This document shows, piece after piece, positions 16,821 to 24,908 of a stretch of DNA of 34,217 nt. Each line of letters starts with the position of its first letter. Within the stretch, counting starts at the first letter, position 1. Made by a program: the position numbers and the translations under genes. The notes under the pieces were generated by a model. The model was not told the DNA's origin. It did no database searches and worked only from the letters and a program-made list of their open reading frames with translations. The stretch is from Sphingomonadales bacterium 28-55-16 (GTDB lineage Bacteria > Pseudomonadota > Alphaproteobacteria > Sphingomonadales > Sphingomonadaceae), in assembly GCA_002278855.1 (NCBI GenBank), contig NCGG01000018.1, positions 1 through 34,217 on the forward strand. The letters run 5' to 3'.

Positions 16821-17977
16821 CGCTCGATGACCTGCACAGATCGGTTCAGGCGGTTCATTACCGCTGACAGGGTGAGGTTGATGAGGAGGTAGGTAGCAAT
16901 GATGATCAACGTGCCTTCGATGGCATGGCTAGTTTTGTTGATCACCGTTCCCATCACGACCATGAAATCGGCATACCCAATTGCAATCACAAGCGTGCTG
17001 TTTTTCACGATATTGATATATTGGCTATTCATCGGCGGTATGATCACGCGCAACATTTGCGGGATGACAATGAGCCGCAATGTCCGCCAACGCGATAGAC
17101 CGAGAGAATAACTGGCCTCCCATTGCCCCGATGGCACCGACAGCAAGCCAGTGCGAATGATCTCCGCTACAAAGCCAGTCGTATAAAAGGTTAATCCGAC
17201 CACCAGCGAGAAGAATTCGGGCGAAAGAATGAGTCCACCTTGGATATTAGGACCACTCGCAATAGGGAAATCGGCGCCAATTCCATCGCCCGTCATCGTG
17301 AGCGCAAAAATCGCCGATCCTGCCAACAGTATAGGAGTCCACGGCGCCCACATGGGCCGCTTGCCTCTCTGTTTTCGTTGATGGGTGGCCAGCTTGCCCG
17401 AAGCAACAATCATGGCAAAGACCAAGATAACCCCCAGCAGCACCCATTTGCCTGCGATCGGAAAACTGATCCAAGGAATGGCAAAACCGCGCTGCGACAC
17501 AAGGACATGGGGCATCAGTTGTGCGGCATCAGCAGTCGGCAGCACTTTCCCGATAAAGCTATAAAGAAATAGCAGCAGCAAAATCGGCGGCGAATTGCGC
17601 GCAATCTCTACCCAGCTGCGAGAGAGGCCTGAAGCAAGGGGATTATCACCGATGCGGGCGATCCCTACGAAAAGTCCCAATATTGTTGATAAAAGGGCCA
17701 CGATCCCAGCAACGACTAAGGTATTGCCGATACCTACAATGATCACCCAGAGATTGCTGTTATCGGGCGAGTAGGGCAGCCATGTTTCTGATAGGCTGAA
17801 ACCAGCGCGGTCAGTTAGGAACTCCGAACCGGTTTCAATGCCGCGATCCGCAAGATTGGCTGAAGCCGTGGCAACAATAACTGCGACTGCCGCGAATAAT
17901 AAGAGCAGCGCAATCGCCTGATAAGCGAGATCACGACGCGCGCGTGTCCAGAAATGCCGGTGAGTAATTTCCCCCAT
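16817..17977 (-). CDS. aapQ: Amino-acid ABC transporter permease (AapQ/BztB type)
   Basis: This 386-aa inner-membrane permease is the partner of the AapM-type subunit. The core permease domain lies in the C-terminal half, with the EAA motif in WEASYSLGLSRWRTLRLIVI and KNSTLVIAIGYADFMV after it. The N-terminal half has extra helices and an extended periplasmic region, as in AapQ. I chose ATG at 17977, 12 nt after the stop of the binding-protein gene. A TTG at 17989 in the same frame is an alternative. It overlaps the next gene by 4 nt. Confidence 0.9.
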   Translation of the reverse strand: MGEITHRHFWTRARRDLAYQAIALLLLFAAVAVIVATASANLADRGIETGSEFLTDRAGFSLSETWLPYSPDNSNLWVIIVGIGNTLVVAGIVALLSTILGLFVGIARIGDNPLASGLSRSWVEIARNSPPILLLLFLYSFIGKVLPTADAAQLMPHVLVSQRGFAIPWISFPIAGKWVLLGVILVFAMIVASGKLATHQRKQRGKRPMWAPWTPILLAGSAIFALTMTGDGIGADFPIASGPNIQGGLILSPEFFSLVVGLTFYTTGFVAEIIRTGLLSVPSGQWEASYSLGLSRWRTLRLIVIPQMLRVIIPPMNSQYINIVKNSTLVIAIGYADFMVVMGTVINKTSHAIEGTLIIIATYLLINLTLSAVMNRLNRSVQVIER

Positions 17978-17989
17978 GATGGACGCCAA

Positions 17990-19021
17990 TCAATCCCACG
18001 GCAGCGGAAACATCAGACCGCCGTTCGTATAGAGTTTGTTGAAGCGACGATCAGCCTTGATCGGTGTCTTTTCGCCAAGGTTTCGGTCCCAAATCTCGCC
18101 GTAATTTCCGACCTGCTTGATCACATTATAAGCCCATTTGGGATCCAGCCCCATGGATCGCCCGAAGCTCGGATCGCCCCCCAGAATGCGTTTGGTCACC
18201 TCGTCGCCATTTTTTGCTTTGTCATCGACATTGGCTTGGGTAATTTCATTCTTTTCCGCCCAAATGAGCACGTTGAAAGTCCAGCGTGCGACGTCAAAAA
18301 GCTTGTCATCTCCACGTCGAATAGCAATGCCATTTGGTTCTATCGCGTCGCCGGCATACATTGTCGTGTGTTCGGCAGGGTTTTCGGCGACCGTTGCGAT
18401 GTTGCCCTGCGCCGCCAATCCATCGGTGACATATGCATCACAACGGCCGGCGAAATAGGTATCGCGTGCCGTAATCGTGGAATCAAAGTAAACGCGCTTC
18501 ATCTTGAAATCATTGGCGGCCTCAAGTTCATCAAGGGCACCCTCTACAAGACTGCCACCGCCCTGCATACAGATTGTCCGTCCAGCCAGCTTCTTTGGCT
18601 CATCAATGTTCTCAGCCTTACGCGTAATGACTACATCACCATCGTAAAGCGTCGTGGCGACAAAGCGGATCGCCATGTCACGCGTAAACGTCAAAGTGGA
18701 GGTCCGTGACAAGATATCAATCTCACCCGTCTGCACGGCTGGCAACCGCTGCGCGGCATTCAGCGGGACGAACCGAACCTTCTGAGCATCGCCTAGAATG
18801 GCGACCGCTATTGCCCGGCAAACATCACTGTCAAATCCCCGCCAAACGCCCTTCTCGTCAGGACGGGAGAGACCGGGAATGCCCTGACTTCCGCTGCATA
18901 TCAACTGGTCACGTGCTTTGATTTTATCTACTAAGCTTTCTTTCTTGGTTCCACCAGAGCAACCGGCAAGACTGGCAGCAAGAACCAACGCGAGCGAAGC
19001 GGTGTGACTGAATTTTCTCAT
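17990..19021 (-). CDS. aapJ: Amino-acid solute-binding lipoprotein (AapJ/BztA family)
   Basis: This 343-aa periplasmic binding protein delivers an amino acid to the AapQM permease. The start at 19021 is fixed by a strong AAGGAGGAT ribosome-binding site; a longer frame runs into the metC stop region. The N-terminus is a lipoprotein signal (ASLALVLAASLAGC), so the mature protein should be lipid-anchored, whereas AapJ proteins are normally soluble. The family pattern GVWRGFDSDVCRAIAVAILGD, with LSRTSTLTFTRD and the later YVTDGLAAQ, is clear. It begins 22 nt after the metC-like stop. Confidence 0.9.
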   Translation of the reverse strand: MRKFSHTASLALVLAASLAGCSGGTKKESLVDKIKARDQLICSGSQGIPGLSRPDEKGVWRGFDSDVCRAIAVAILGDAQKVRFVPLNAAQRLPAVQTGEIDILSRTSTLTFTRDMAIRFVATTLYDGDVVITRKAENIDEPKKLAGRTICMQGGGSLVEGALDELEAANDFKMKRVYFDSTITARDTYFAGRCDAYVTDGLAAQGNIATVAENPAEHTTMYAGDAIEPNGIAIRRGDDKLFDVARWTFNVLIWAEKNEITQANVDDKAKNGDEVTKRILGGDPSFGRSMGLDPKWAYNVIKQVGNYGEIWDRNLGEKTPIKADRRFNKLYTNGGLMFPLPWD

Positions 19022-19043
19022 TACAAGCGATCCTCCTTCTTGT

Positions 19044-20225
19044 TCATGCCATTGCGGCAGGTCTGGCCGACAGCAAAATATCGAGACCCTCTTCCAAGCT
19101 TGCGGTAAGGTCACCCGGATGTTCGAGCCCGATGCTCAACCGGACAACAGGACCGTCATGCGGCGCGGCGGTTGCTGTACGGAGTGGTGGCTGTTCGAGC
19201 ACCGCGACCACGCTTTTGGTTCCTCCCCAGCTTGCACCAATGGCAAACTGGTTCATCGCCTCGATAGCGCTTGCCAGAACAGGCTTTGTCCATGGTTCGA
19301 GGAACAGCGTGATCAACCCGGTCGACCCGCTAAAGTCGCGAGCCCAAAATGAGTGACCCGGGTTGCTTAGAAGTGAAGGGTGCCGGACTTCGCGAACCGC
19401 CTCATGTGCAACCAGCCTGTCCAGCAGGGACAACGCCGTCGCCTCACACCGATCAAGCCTTATAGCCATCGTCTCCATGCCCCGAAGCACGAGACTCGCT
19501 TCGTCGGCGGAGACGCCCTGACCCATGAAACGCGAATGATCCTTGAGTTGCCTGAATACAGCCTCATCATTTACTGCTATCGAACCCATGACCACATCGG
19601 AGTGGCCGGAAATATATTTCGAAACAGCGCAGATCGATATATCGATGCCGAGGTCTAACGGCTTACAGCGTAACGGCGTTGCGTAGGTATTGTCAGCAGC
19701 GGTCATTATCCCCTTCTCGCGACATGCTGCACTGATCGCGGGTACGTCTTGAACTTCCAACGTCATGGAACCGGGCGATTCGACCCATACCAGTTGAACG
19801 CTAGAATCCAGCAGTGCGTCAATCTTGCTGCCGATTAGGGGATCATAGAATACGGGTTTGATACCCAGTCTTCCCAGAAACCGGTCGGCGAATGGTCTCA
19901 CAGTATCATAGGCATTGTCGGGAAACAAAACTCGCTGACCCGCCGCAGCAAACGTAAGGGTGGTGAGCGCGATCGCGGCGAAGCCGGACGGGACCACCAT
20001 TGCACGCGATGCGCCTTCGAGCGCTGCGATGGCATTTTCGAGCGTCCGCGTGGTAGGCGTGCCATAAAGGCCATATGAATAGCCGTCATAAATGGCAGAG
20101 CGACGATTTTTATAGGCTTCCACGGTTTCGAAAACGATAGTCGATGCGCGGTGCACTGGCACAGACAAGCTGGCAAAAGCACCCTCTGCCGCCGCGAACT
20201 TGAGACATTTGGTTTCGTCGTGCAT
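19044..20225 (-). CDS. metC: Cystathionine beta-lyase-like PLP enzyme
   Basis: This 393-aa fold-type I PLP enzyme of the Cys/Met gamma family closely follows E. coli MetC: YDPLIGSKI, VESPGSMTLEVQDVPAI, the cofactor Asp in ADNTYATP (D178) and the Schiff-base lysine in VSKYISGHSD (K203). MetC-type enzymes cleave C-S bonds of cystathionine and other S-substituted cysteines, giving pyruvate, ammonia and a thiol through an aminoacrylate. The start at 20225 has AAGGAGAG upstream. It heads the operon with the ABC transporter and aspartase, which suggests a catabolic rather than biosynthetic role on an imported amino acid. The exact substrate is unknown. Confidence 0.88.
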   Translation of the reverse strand: MHDETKCLKFAAAEGAFASLSVPVHRASTIVFETVEAYKNRRSAIYDGYSYGLYGTPTTRTLENAIAALEGASRAMVVPSGFAAIALTTLTFAAAGQRVLFPDNAYDTVRPFADRFLGRLGIKPVFYDPLIGSKIDALLDSSVQLVWVESPGSMTLEVQDVPAISAACREKGIMTAADNTYATPLRCKPLDLGIDISICAVSKYISGHSDVVMGSIAVNDEAVFRQLKDHSRFMGQGVSADEASLVLRGMETMAIRLDRCEATALSLLDRLVAHEAVREVRHPSLLSNPGHSFWARDFSGSTGLITLFLEPWTKPVLASAIEAMNQFAIGASWGGTKSVVAVLEQPPLRTATAAPHDGPVVRLSIGLEHPGDLTASLEEGLDILLSARPAAMA

Positions 20226-20261
20226 CAATCTCTCCTTGAAGGACAGGTTAAACGTCAGCAG

Positions 20262-20287
20262 GACCATATTCAAATTGAACTATGGTC
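20262..20287. promoter_or_regulatory. Nested dyad, probable LysR-type operator
   Basis: Outer arms GACCATA (20262-20268) and TATGGTC (20281-20287) enclose an inner palindrome TTCAA-A-TTGAA (20269-20279). T-N11-A spacings typical of LysR boxes occur inside (T20267/A20279 and T20270/A20282). It lies between the divergent metC-like and lysR genes, 37 nt before the metC-like start and 30 nt before the lysR start. Confidence 0.75.
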
Positions 20288-20306
20288 TTTCATTATGCGT
20301 TTATGT

Positions 20307-20312
20307 TATACT
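20307..20312 (+). promoter_or_regulatory. -10 element of lysR; possible leaderless start
   Basis: TATACT ends 5 nt before the lysR ATG (20318), and no ribosome-binding site is visible before that ATG. Transcription starting 6-7 nt after the -10 element would begin at or within the start codon, giving a leaderless mRNA. The -35 region would overlap the dyad at 20262-20287, allowing autorepression. Confidence 0.5.
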
Positions 20313-20317
20313 AAAGC

Positions 20318-21241
20318 ATGAACCTTAGTCTGATAGAAGCATTTAACGCAGTTATGCGAACCGGATCGACCACCCGTGGCGCAGAATTAATGGGCGTGTC
20401 ACAGCCTGCTATCAGCCGGTCGTTGAAGAGGCTTGAAGATGTCACCAAACTCAAACTGTTCGAACGGGCCGGACCTCGCTTGATCCCGACACCAGAGGCA
20501 AACCTGCTATATCAGGAAATTCTCGACACCTATGTCGGTATGGACCGTCTGAAACAGGCGGTCGCACGCATTCGCGCCGTGGGCACAGGATCGCTTCGGA
20601 TCACAACTTCTGCCGCGCTTGGGCTCTCGCTCGTGCCCCGGGTCATCAAGCTGTTTACCGACCGCCATCCAGGCGTAACGGTTACCTTCGAAATTGCCAA
20701 TTCGAGCATTGTGAGAAATCTCGTTGCGAGTGGAACCCACGATATTGGCTTGTGTGCAGACGAAATCGACACAACCAATGTCATGGCACAGCCATTCATT
20801 GCGACACGCGGCATATGCGTGATGCCATATGATCACCCGCTGGGCGCGCTGGATACGGTTACGCCCATCGACCTTGACGGCGTTCCGCTTGTCTCGCTTT
20901 CTCCGGATGATACGGCTCGCAAGCAACTCGATGCAGCGCTCCGTGCTGCCGGTTCGCAACCAAAGATAGTCGTGGAAACACAGTTTGCGGCGAGCGTCTG
21001 CCAGCTCGTGGCTGAGGGCGTCGGGGTTGGCCTGACCAATGCGATGGCCTTCGTTGCGAGCGAATTTGAGAATAGAGGCCTTATGGCCCGCACATTCGAA
21101 CCATCAATCGCATTTCGGGCGCTCGTTATTCAGCCGCCCCAGCGCGCGCGCTCCCGTCTCTTGGATGACCTCCTAAAAATTCTCGATGCCGAGCGCGATA
21201 CGTTGCAAAAGGCATGCGAAACACGCTTCGGGTCGGTTTAG
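20318..21241 (+). CDS. LysR-family transcriptional regulator
   Basis: This 307-aa regulator has an N-terminal winged helix (residues 1-62: SLIEAFNAVMRTGSTTRGAE, then VSQPAISRSLKRLE) and a C-terminal ligand-binding domain of the periplasmic-binding-protein fold (about 90-295). It is divergent from the metC-aap-aspA operon and probably controls it, and also itself, through the dyad at 20262-20287. The co-inducer is probably the transported amino acid or a breakdown product; this is inference from position. Confidence 0.9.
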   Translation: MNLSLIEAFNAVMRTGSTTRGAELMGVSQPAISRSLKRLEDVTKLKLFERAGPRLIPTPEANLLYQEILDTYVGMDRLKQAVARIRAVGTGSLRITTSAALGLSLVPRVIKLFTDRHPGVTVTFEIANSSIVRNLVASGTHDIGLCADEIDTTNVMAQPFIATRGICVMPYDHPLGALDTVTPIDLDGVPLVSLSPDDTARKQLDAALRAAGSQPKIVVETQFAASVCQLVAEGVGVGLTNAMAFVASEFENRGLMARTFEPSIAFRALVIQPPQRARSRLLDDLLKILDAERDTLQKACETRFGSV

Positions 21242-21253
21242 TCGGTATCCGAC

Positions 21254-21284
21254 GCGGCGGCAAAGATCGCCGCCGCTTGCTTTT
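21254..21284 (+). terminator. Terminator of lysR
   Basis: GCGGCGG (21254-21260) and CCGCCGC (21270-21276) form a 7-bp GC-only stem with a 9-nt loop, followed by TTGCTTTT. It starts 12 nt after the lysR stop, in the 49-nt gap to the convergent RidA-family gene. Confidence 0.65.
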
Positions 21285-21290
21285 GGACGG

Positions 21291-21755
21291 TCATGCAATC
21301 ACAAATTGTGCGCTGATTTCGACAGCAACGCCGAATGGAAGGCTCGCCACGCCGATGGCAGCGCGCGCATGCTTGCCTGCGTCGCCCAAAACGGCGACCA
21401 GAAGATCCGACGCCCCATTGATAACGGTCGAATGTTCTGAGAAGTTTGAGGACGACCTGACAAACCCTGTGATTTGAATGCAGCGAACAACCCTATCGAG
21501 ATCGCCACCAACTGAGTCCGCGAGAACTGCGAGAACCGATATTGCACACAATCGTGCCGCTTCTACGCCGATATCCACAGGGATTCCCTCACCAAGGCAT
21601 CCGGTGATCAGGCCATCAGGTCGGCGCGGGAGCTGGCCGGATATTGTCACGACGTCGCCATGGCACGTATACGGAACATAGTTGGCTACAGGTGGTGGAA
21701 CGTGCGGCAGCTTAATGCCCATTTGTTCCAATTTGTCGCGGGCGGTAACTGGCAT
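21291..21755 (-). CDS. RidA/YjgF-family protein
   Basis: This 154-aa cytoplasmic protein belongs to the longer RidA-like subgroup (NYVPYTCHGDVVTISGQLP, VINGASDLLVAVLGDAGKHA). RidA proteins hydrolyse reactive enamines and imines released by PLP enzymes. Arg131 in ARAAIGVASLPFGVAVEI corresponds to the catalytic Arg of RidA. It lies 80 nt downstream of the TonB-dependent receptor on the same strand, with GGAAAC as a modest ribosome-binding site. Clearing aminoacrylate made by the neighbouring MetC-like lyase would fit, but this is inference. Confidence 0.88.
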   Translation of the reverse strand: MPVTARDKLEQMGIKLPHVPPPVANYVPYTCHGDVVTISGQLPRRPDGLITGCLGEGIPVDIGVEAARLCAISVLAVLADSVGGDLDRVVRCIQITGFVRSSSNFSEHSTVINGASDLLVAVLGDAGKHARAAIGVASLPFGVAVEISAQFVIA

Positions 21756-21835
21756 GGTTGTTTCCGGTTGGCTGGATTGTTGCTGAGGCCGCTGGCGGTC
21801 GGCAGCCTCAACTCTTTGTCACGACAATCACATTT

Positions 21836-24349
21836 TCAGAACTTTGCAGTGCCGCGGACGTACCAGAAGCCTCCGCTAAAACCGAAGGGGGAAAATTGCG
21901 GATAGATGATGCCGTTGTTGTTTTGTCCGATACGCCGGTCTTTGTCGGGATAGACGTCAAAGACGTTATCGGCACCAACCGCGAGACGGAAAATGTCGTT
22001 GATGTCATAACCGAGCTCGAAGTCGACCAAAATCTTTGACCCAAAAGTCTGGTCGAAAGAGCTGGCGGTCGCCACGGCGTTCGGCACGGCATCAGTCCAC
22101 TTGCCATAATAACTTGCCCGGACGAGTGCCGCAAAAGGACCTTTTTCGATATTAGCCGAGATATTTCCGCGCCATTTAGGGTTGAAGGCACCAATTTCGA
22201 TACGACGCTCGCGATCGACAGCCCGGGCGTCGCGAACATTTGCAACCTCGTTCTTCGTGTAATTGACCGAAGCGGTGAGACCCAATTTGAAACCGCTGTC
22301 GAAACGCCAGTTCTTAGAGAAGACCGCATCGACGCCTTCGGTTTTCGAGTCAAAAAAGTTGCCGAAAAACCGGACCGATTGGACATCGCCGGGATTTATT
22401 CCTCTGGCGAGCATTGCTGCCCTATCCGCAGCCGTGATGGGAATCCGGGACGTGAGCGCGATCCGTTGATCGACCTTGATGTTGAAATAATCGACTGTGA
22501 ACACCCAGCCACCGGGAAAATCGAAAACAACCCCGCCGGCAATACTTTTCGACTTCTCGCGGTCAAGTGGCTGCGCCCCGTAGAATTGAGCAACCGGATC
22601 GTCCGGCGGTCGTGTGGCAGTAAGCAATAGCCCACCGGTCACGAGATCGATATTCGTTGCAACGTCGGAAATATTGGACTGTCCCGGCGTTGGCGCGCGG
22701 AAGCCAGTGCTGTAGGAGCCGCGCAGCGCCATCCAGTCGGTAAGTTCATAACGACCCGAAATCTTGTAGTTGAACGTACTCCCAAAATCAGAGAAGTCCT
22801 CGTACCGGCCTGCGATGCCAAGCGTAAAGCCGGGAGCGAGATCTCCTTCCACGTCGAGATAAGCTGCCCAGTTGGAACGCGAAAATACGCCGGCAGTCGA
22901 AGGGTCATACCCCGGAAAGCCTGACGAACCGACGGCAAGACCTACTGGCAGGCCAGTGTTGGGATCGATCACCCGCGCGAAAGGTCCGGCGACATAAGAA
23001 GCAACCTCACCCGCTGTAATTTCGAAGGTTTCGCGCCTGAATTCGCTTCCGAACGCGATGTTGAGTGGTTCGGCAAGGCCGATCTCCCAAGGATAGACAA
23101 AGTCTGCGTGAAACTGGGTTTCACGCTGCTCGACCTTGCCTGGTTTGAAGCTCGTCGGCGAGTTTGGGCCAAGCGAAGGATTCACTGTGTTCGACAAACG
23201 ATATTTCAAGCTATTCTGGGCTAAGATAGCACTGAAATCGTAGCTCAAGCCGCCAGTTTCACCTTTGAGACCGCCTGCTAAGCTCATATCCTTGATTTCG
23301 GTCCCGAAAATCGGGGTGAACCCGCCCGGAAATTGCGTAGCAAATGTGAAGCGTGCGCCGCCAGGGGTCGTCGTCAGCGGCACACTACGAAATATATCGG
23401 TTCGTGTAACAGGGTTGCGGTAGAAAAATTCGGTGTCGCCGGTGCTCCAGCCATAATTACCGAAGAGATACACGGTGGCGTTGTCCGAGGCTTCTATTTC
23501 CGAATTGATAAACAGCCGCGCAGCTTCACTGTTGACGTTACCCCATCGCTGGGCAGGCACTGGCACAGCAGTATTACCCGCGTTGATCAATCCCTGTGCG
23601 TCTGGTCGCTGGGCACCGCGAGATGTCGGTTTCGAACGGACATATTCGCCGCTTATGTTAAAAAAGCCATTCGCTGTTAGCGGAACACCGAGATTTGCCT
23701 GAAGCGAAACGTCCTCGCCATCACCTTCATAATATTGGCCATAGCGAGCGCCAAGCGTCAGGCCATCGCTGGCATCTTTAAGCTGAAAATTGATCACTCC
23801 TGCAATGGCATCGGAGCCATATTGGGCAGCCGCACCGTCGCGCAAAACTTCGATATTCTTGATAGCAATCGACGGAATACTCGACAGATCAGCGCCTTGT
23901 GCGCCAGCGGCAAGTGGTTGGTTGGTAATCTGGACAAGCGCTGAGCGGTGTCGCCGCTTGTTGTTGACGAGAACTAGCGTCTGATCAGGTGGCAATCCAC
24001 GGAGGCTGAACGGTCGGACAAAAGCGGAACCATCCTGAGCAACGAATTTCTGCACATTCAGAGATGGCACGACCGTCTTGAGAGCATCGTTGAGGTTCGA
24101 GGAACCCTGGCGATCAAGCGTCTCACTCGACACGATATCGATTGGGCGCGACGACTCAATTGCGGTTATGCCTTCGCGGCGGGTTCCAGTCACGATGATT
24201 TCAGAGCCAGGCTCATTATCTGCAACAGTTTCTGTAGGTTCGTCCTGCGACCATGCTGGTGTCGCCATAACGGTCATCGCCAGCAATATTGCTGTACCTG
24301 ATACCGAACCGTTCAACCGTCCCAGCTTCCCCAAACAGCGTCTCCCCAT
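21836..24349 (-). CDS. TonB-dependent outer-membrane receptor
   Basis: This 837-aa receptor has a signal peptide (about residues 1-34, ending AWSQ), a TonB-box-like segment EIIVTGTRR, a plug domain (about 60-180, with GLPPDQTLVLVNNKRRHR and IEVLRDGAAAQYGSDAIAGV), and a C-terminal beta-barrel ending in GFWYVRGTAKF with the terminal Phe needed for outer-membrane assembly. The start at 24349 has AAGGGGAT upstream; a longer frame exists without a ribosome-binding site. Such receptors are numerous in sphingomonads and take up peptides, sugars and other molecules. The substrate cannot be assigned. Its neighbours suggest an amino-acid derivative. No FecI/FecR genes are nearby. Confidence 0.93.
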   Translation of the reverse strand: MGRRCLGKLGRLNGSVSGTAILLAMTVMATPAWSQDEPTETVADNEPGSEIIVTGTRREGITAIESSRPIDIVSSETLDRQGSSNLNDALKTVVPSLNVQKFVAQDGSAFVRPFSLRGLPPDQTLVLVNNKRRHRSALVQITNQPLAAGAQGADLSSIPSIAIKNIEVLRDGAAAQYGSDAIAGVINFQLKDASDGLTLGARYGQYYEGDGEDVSLQANLGVPLTANGFFNISGEYVRSKPTSRGAQRPDAQGLINAGNTAVPVPAQRWGNVNSEAARLFINSEIEASDNATVYLFGNYGWSTGDTEFFYRNPVTRTDIFRSVPLTTTPGGARFTFATQFPGGFTPIFGTEIKDMSLAGGLKGETGGLSYDFSAILAQNSLKYRLSNTVNPSLGPNSPTSFKPGKVEQRETQFHADFVYPWEIGLAEPLNIAFGSEFRRETFEITAGEVASYVAGPFARVIDPNTGLPVGLAVGSSGFPGYDPSTAGVFSRSNWAAYLDVEGDLAPGFTLGIAGRYEDFSDFGSTFNYKISGRYELTDWMALRGSYSTGFRAPTPGQSNISDVATNIDLVTGGLLLTATRPPDDPVAQFYGAQPLDREKSKSIAGGVVFDFPGGWVFTVDYFNIKVDQRIALTSRIPITAADRAAMLARGINPGDVQSVRFFGNFFDSKTEGVDAVFSKNWRFDSGFKLGLTASVNYTKNEVANVRDARAVDRERRIEIGAFNPKWRGNISANIEKGPFAALVRASYYGKWTDAVPNAVATASSFDQTFGSKILVDFELGYDINDIFRLAVGADNVFDVYPDKDRRIGQNNNGIIYPQFSPFGFSGGFWYVRGTAKF

Positions 24350-24699
24350 GTCCCATCCCCTTTCAATTGACCATAGGCTGTCGATGCGGCTCTTTTGGCT
24401 ATCGGCTGGCCCCATCTCCTCATCATATTGCGATAGGCCTAGCCTAACTTCAAATACGGTTTTCTGTGGATACTATGCGCGAATGGTATAATGAAATTTG
24501 TCGATTACTGGGATACTGCAAAGGTCTTCCGAGGCGCAAGGTGCAACGAACATAGATATCGAGGTTATCGCAGAATTGAGAATCATGCCCGATCTGGAAG
24601 CCAATGTTGGTCCAGTCGCTGTACAGTAACGTGCAAAATCTGAGGCCGCCCAAACGCAAATTACACAATGGCAAAGGTCTCCTTTTAAAGGGCCGGTCC

Positions 24700-24775
24700 T
24701 TTCATTCCATTGAACTGATCGGCATTCCTGCCTAGGCAAGACCGTTGACGCCCTTCGGCCTGGCGGCTGGTGCTC
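24700..24775 (-). pseudogene. Degenerate 3' fragment of a DUF411 gene
   Basis: Read leftward, this stretch encodes AARPKGVNGLA, a stop, then AGMPISSMEW. It matches AAKPKGVRGLAVAGMPIGSAGME of the intact DUF411 protein at 25397-25825 on the same strand. The nucleotide match is clear between about 24718-24766 and 25492-25540. The in-frame TAG and the lack of upstream coding sequence show it is dead. It may reflect an old tandem duplication or a recombination scar. Confidence 0.6.
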
Positions 24776-24874
24776 GTGCCGCTCGGCTTCGTGTCGCTCA
24801 CTGAGAATGTAATGATGGTGGCAATGGCGCTCTGGATGCTATTTGGGGCGACCGCGATTAGCGCCACGATGTGA
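24749..24874 (+). pseudogene. Possible C-terminal fragment of a membrane protein
   Basis: A 41-codon open stretch ends in LTENVMMVAMALWMLFGATA, then ISATM and a stop. It is hydrophobic and would span the membrane once, but lacks a ribosome-binding site and a normal start. It is followed by the hairpin at 24877-24901. It could be the tail of a deleted membrane-protein gene. The family was not recognised, and it overlaps the DUF411 remnant on the other strand, so chance is possible. Confidence 0.2.
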
Positions 24875-24876
24875 GC

Positions 24877-24901
24877 AACCGGGGCGGGCGACCGCCCCGT
24901 T
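24877..24901 (-). terminator. Terminator hairpin after the copA operon
   Basis: GGGGCGG (24881-24887) and CCGCCCC (24892-24898) pair around GCGA, extended by C-G and A-T pairs with one bulge. It lies 8 nt past the DUF305 stop, the last gene of the leftward copper operon. The U-tract is weak. Confidence 0.55.
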
Positions 24902-24908
24902 ACCCACT

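Larger units (their letters stand above)
24350..24908. other. 559-bp region with gene remnants
   Basis: No intact gene is supported here. The right half holds a decayed 3' piece of a DUF411 gene (24700-24775), a short plus-strand membrane-like reading frame (24749-24874) and a strong hairpin (24877-24901). The left half should contain the promoter of the TonB-dependent receptor. TTCAATT-GACCATAG (24362-24376), close to its start, shares the GACCATAG word with the LysR dyad at 20262-20287. A TATAAT-like word facing rightward occurs near 24485 without a gene behind it. Confidence 0.5.

Noticed and set aside
24450..24739. Minus-strand frames of 74-88 codons upstream of the TonB-dependent receptor
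   Set aside because: No ribosome-binding sites or families. They overlap each other, and part of the sequence is the decayed DUF411 fragment.
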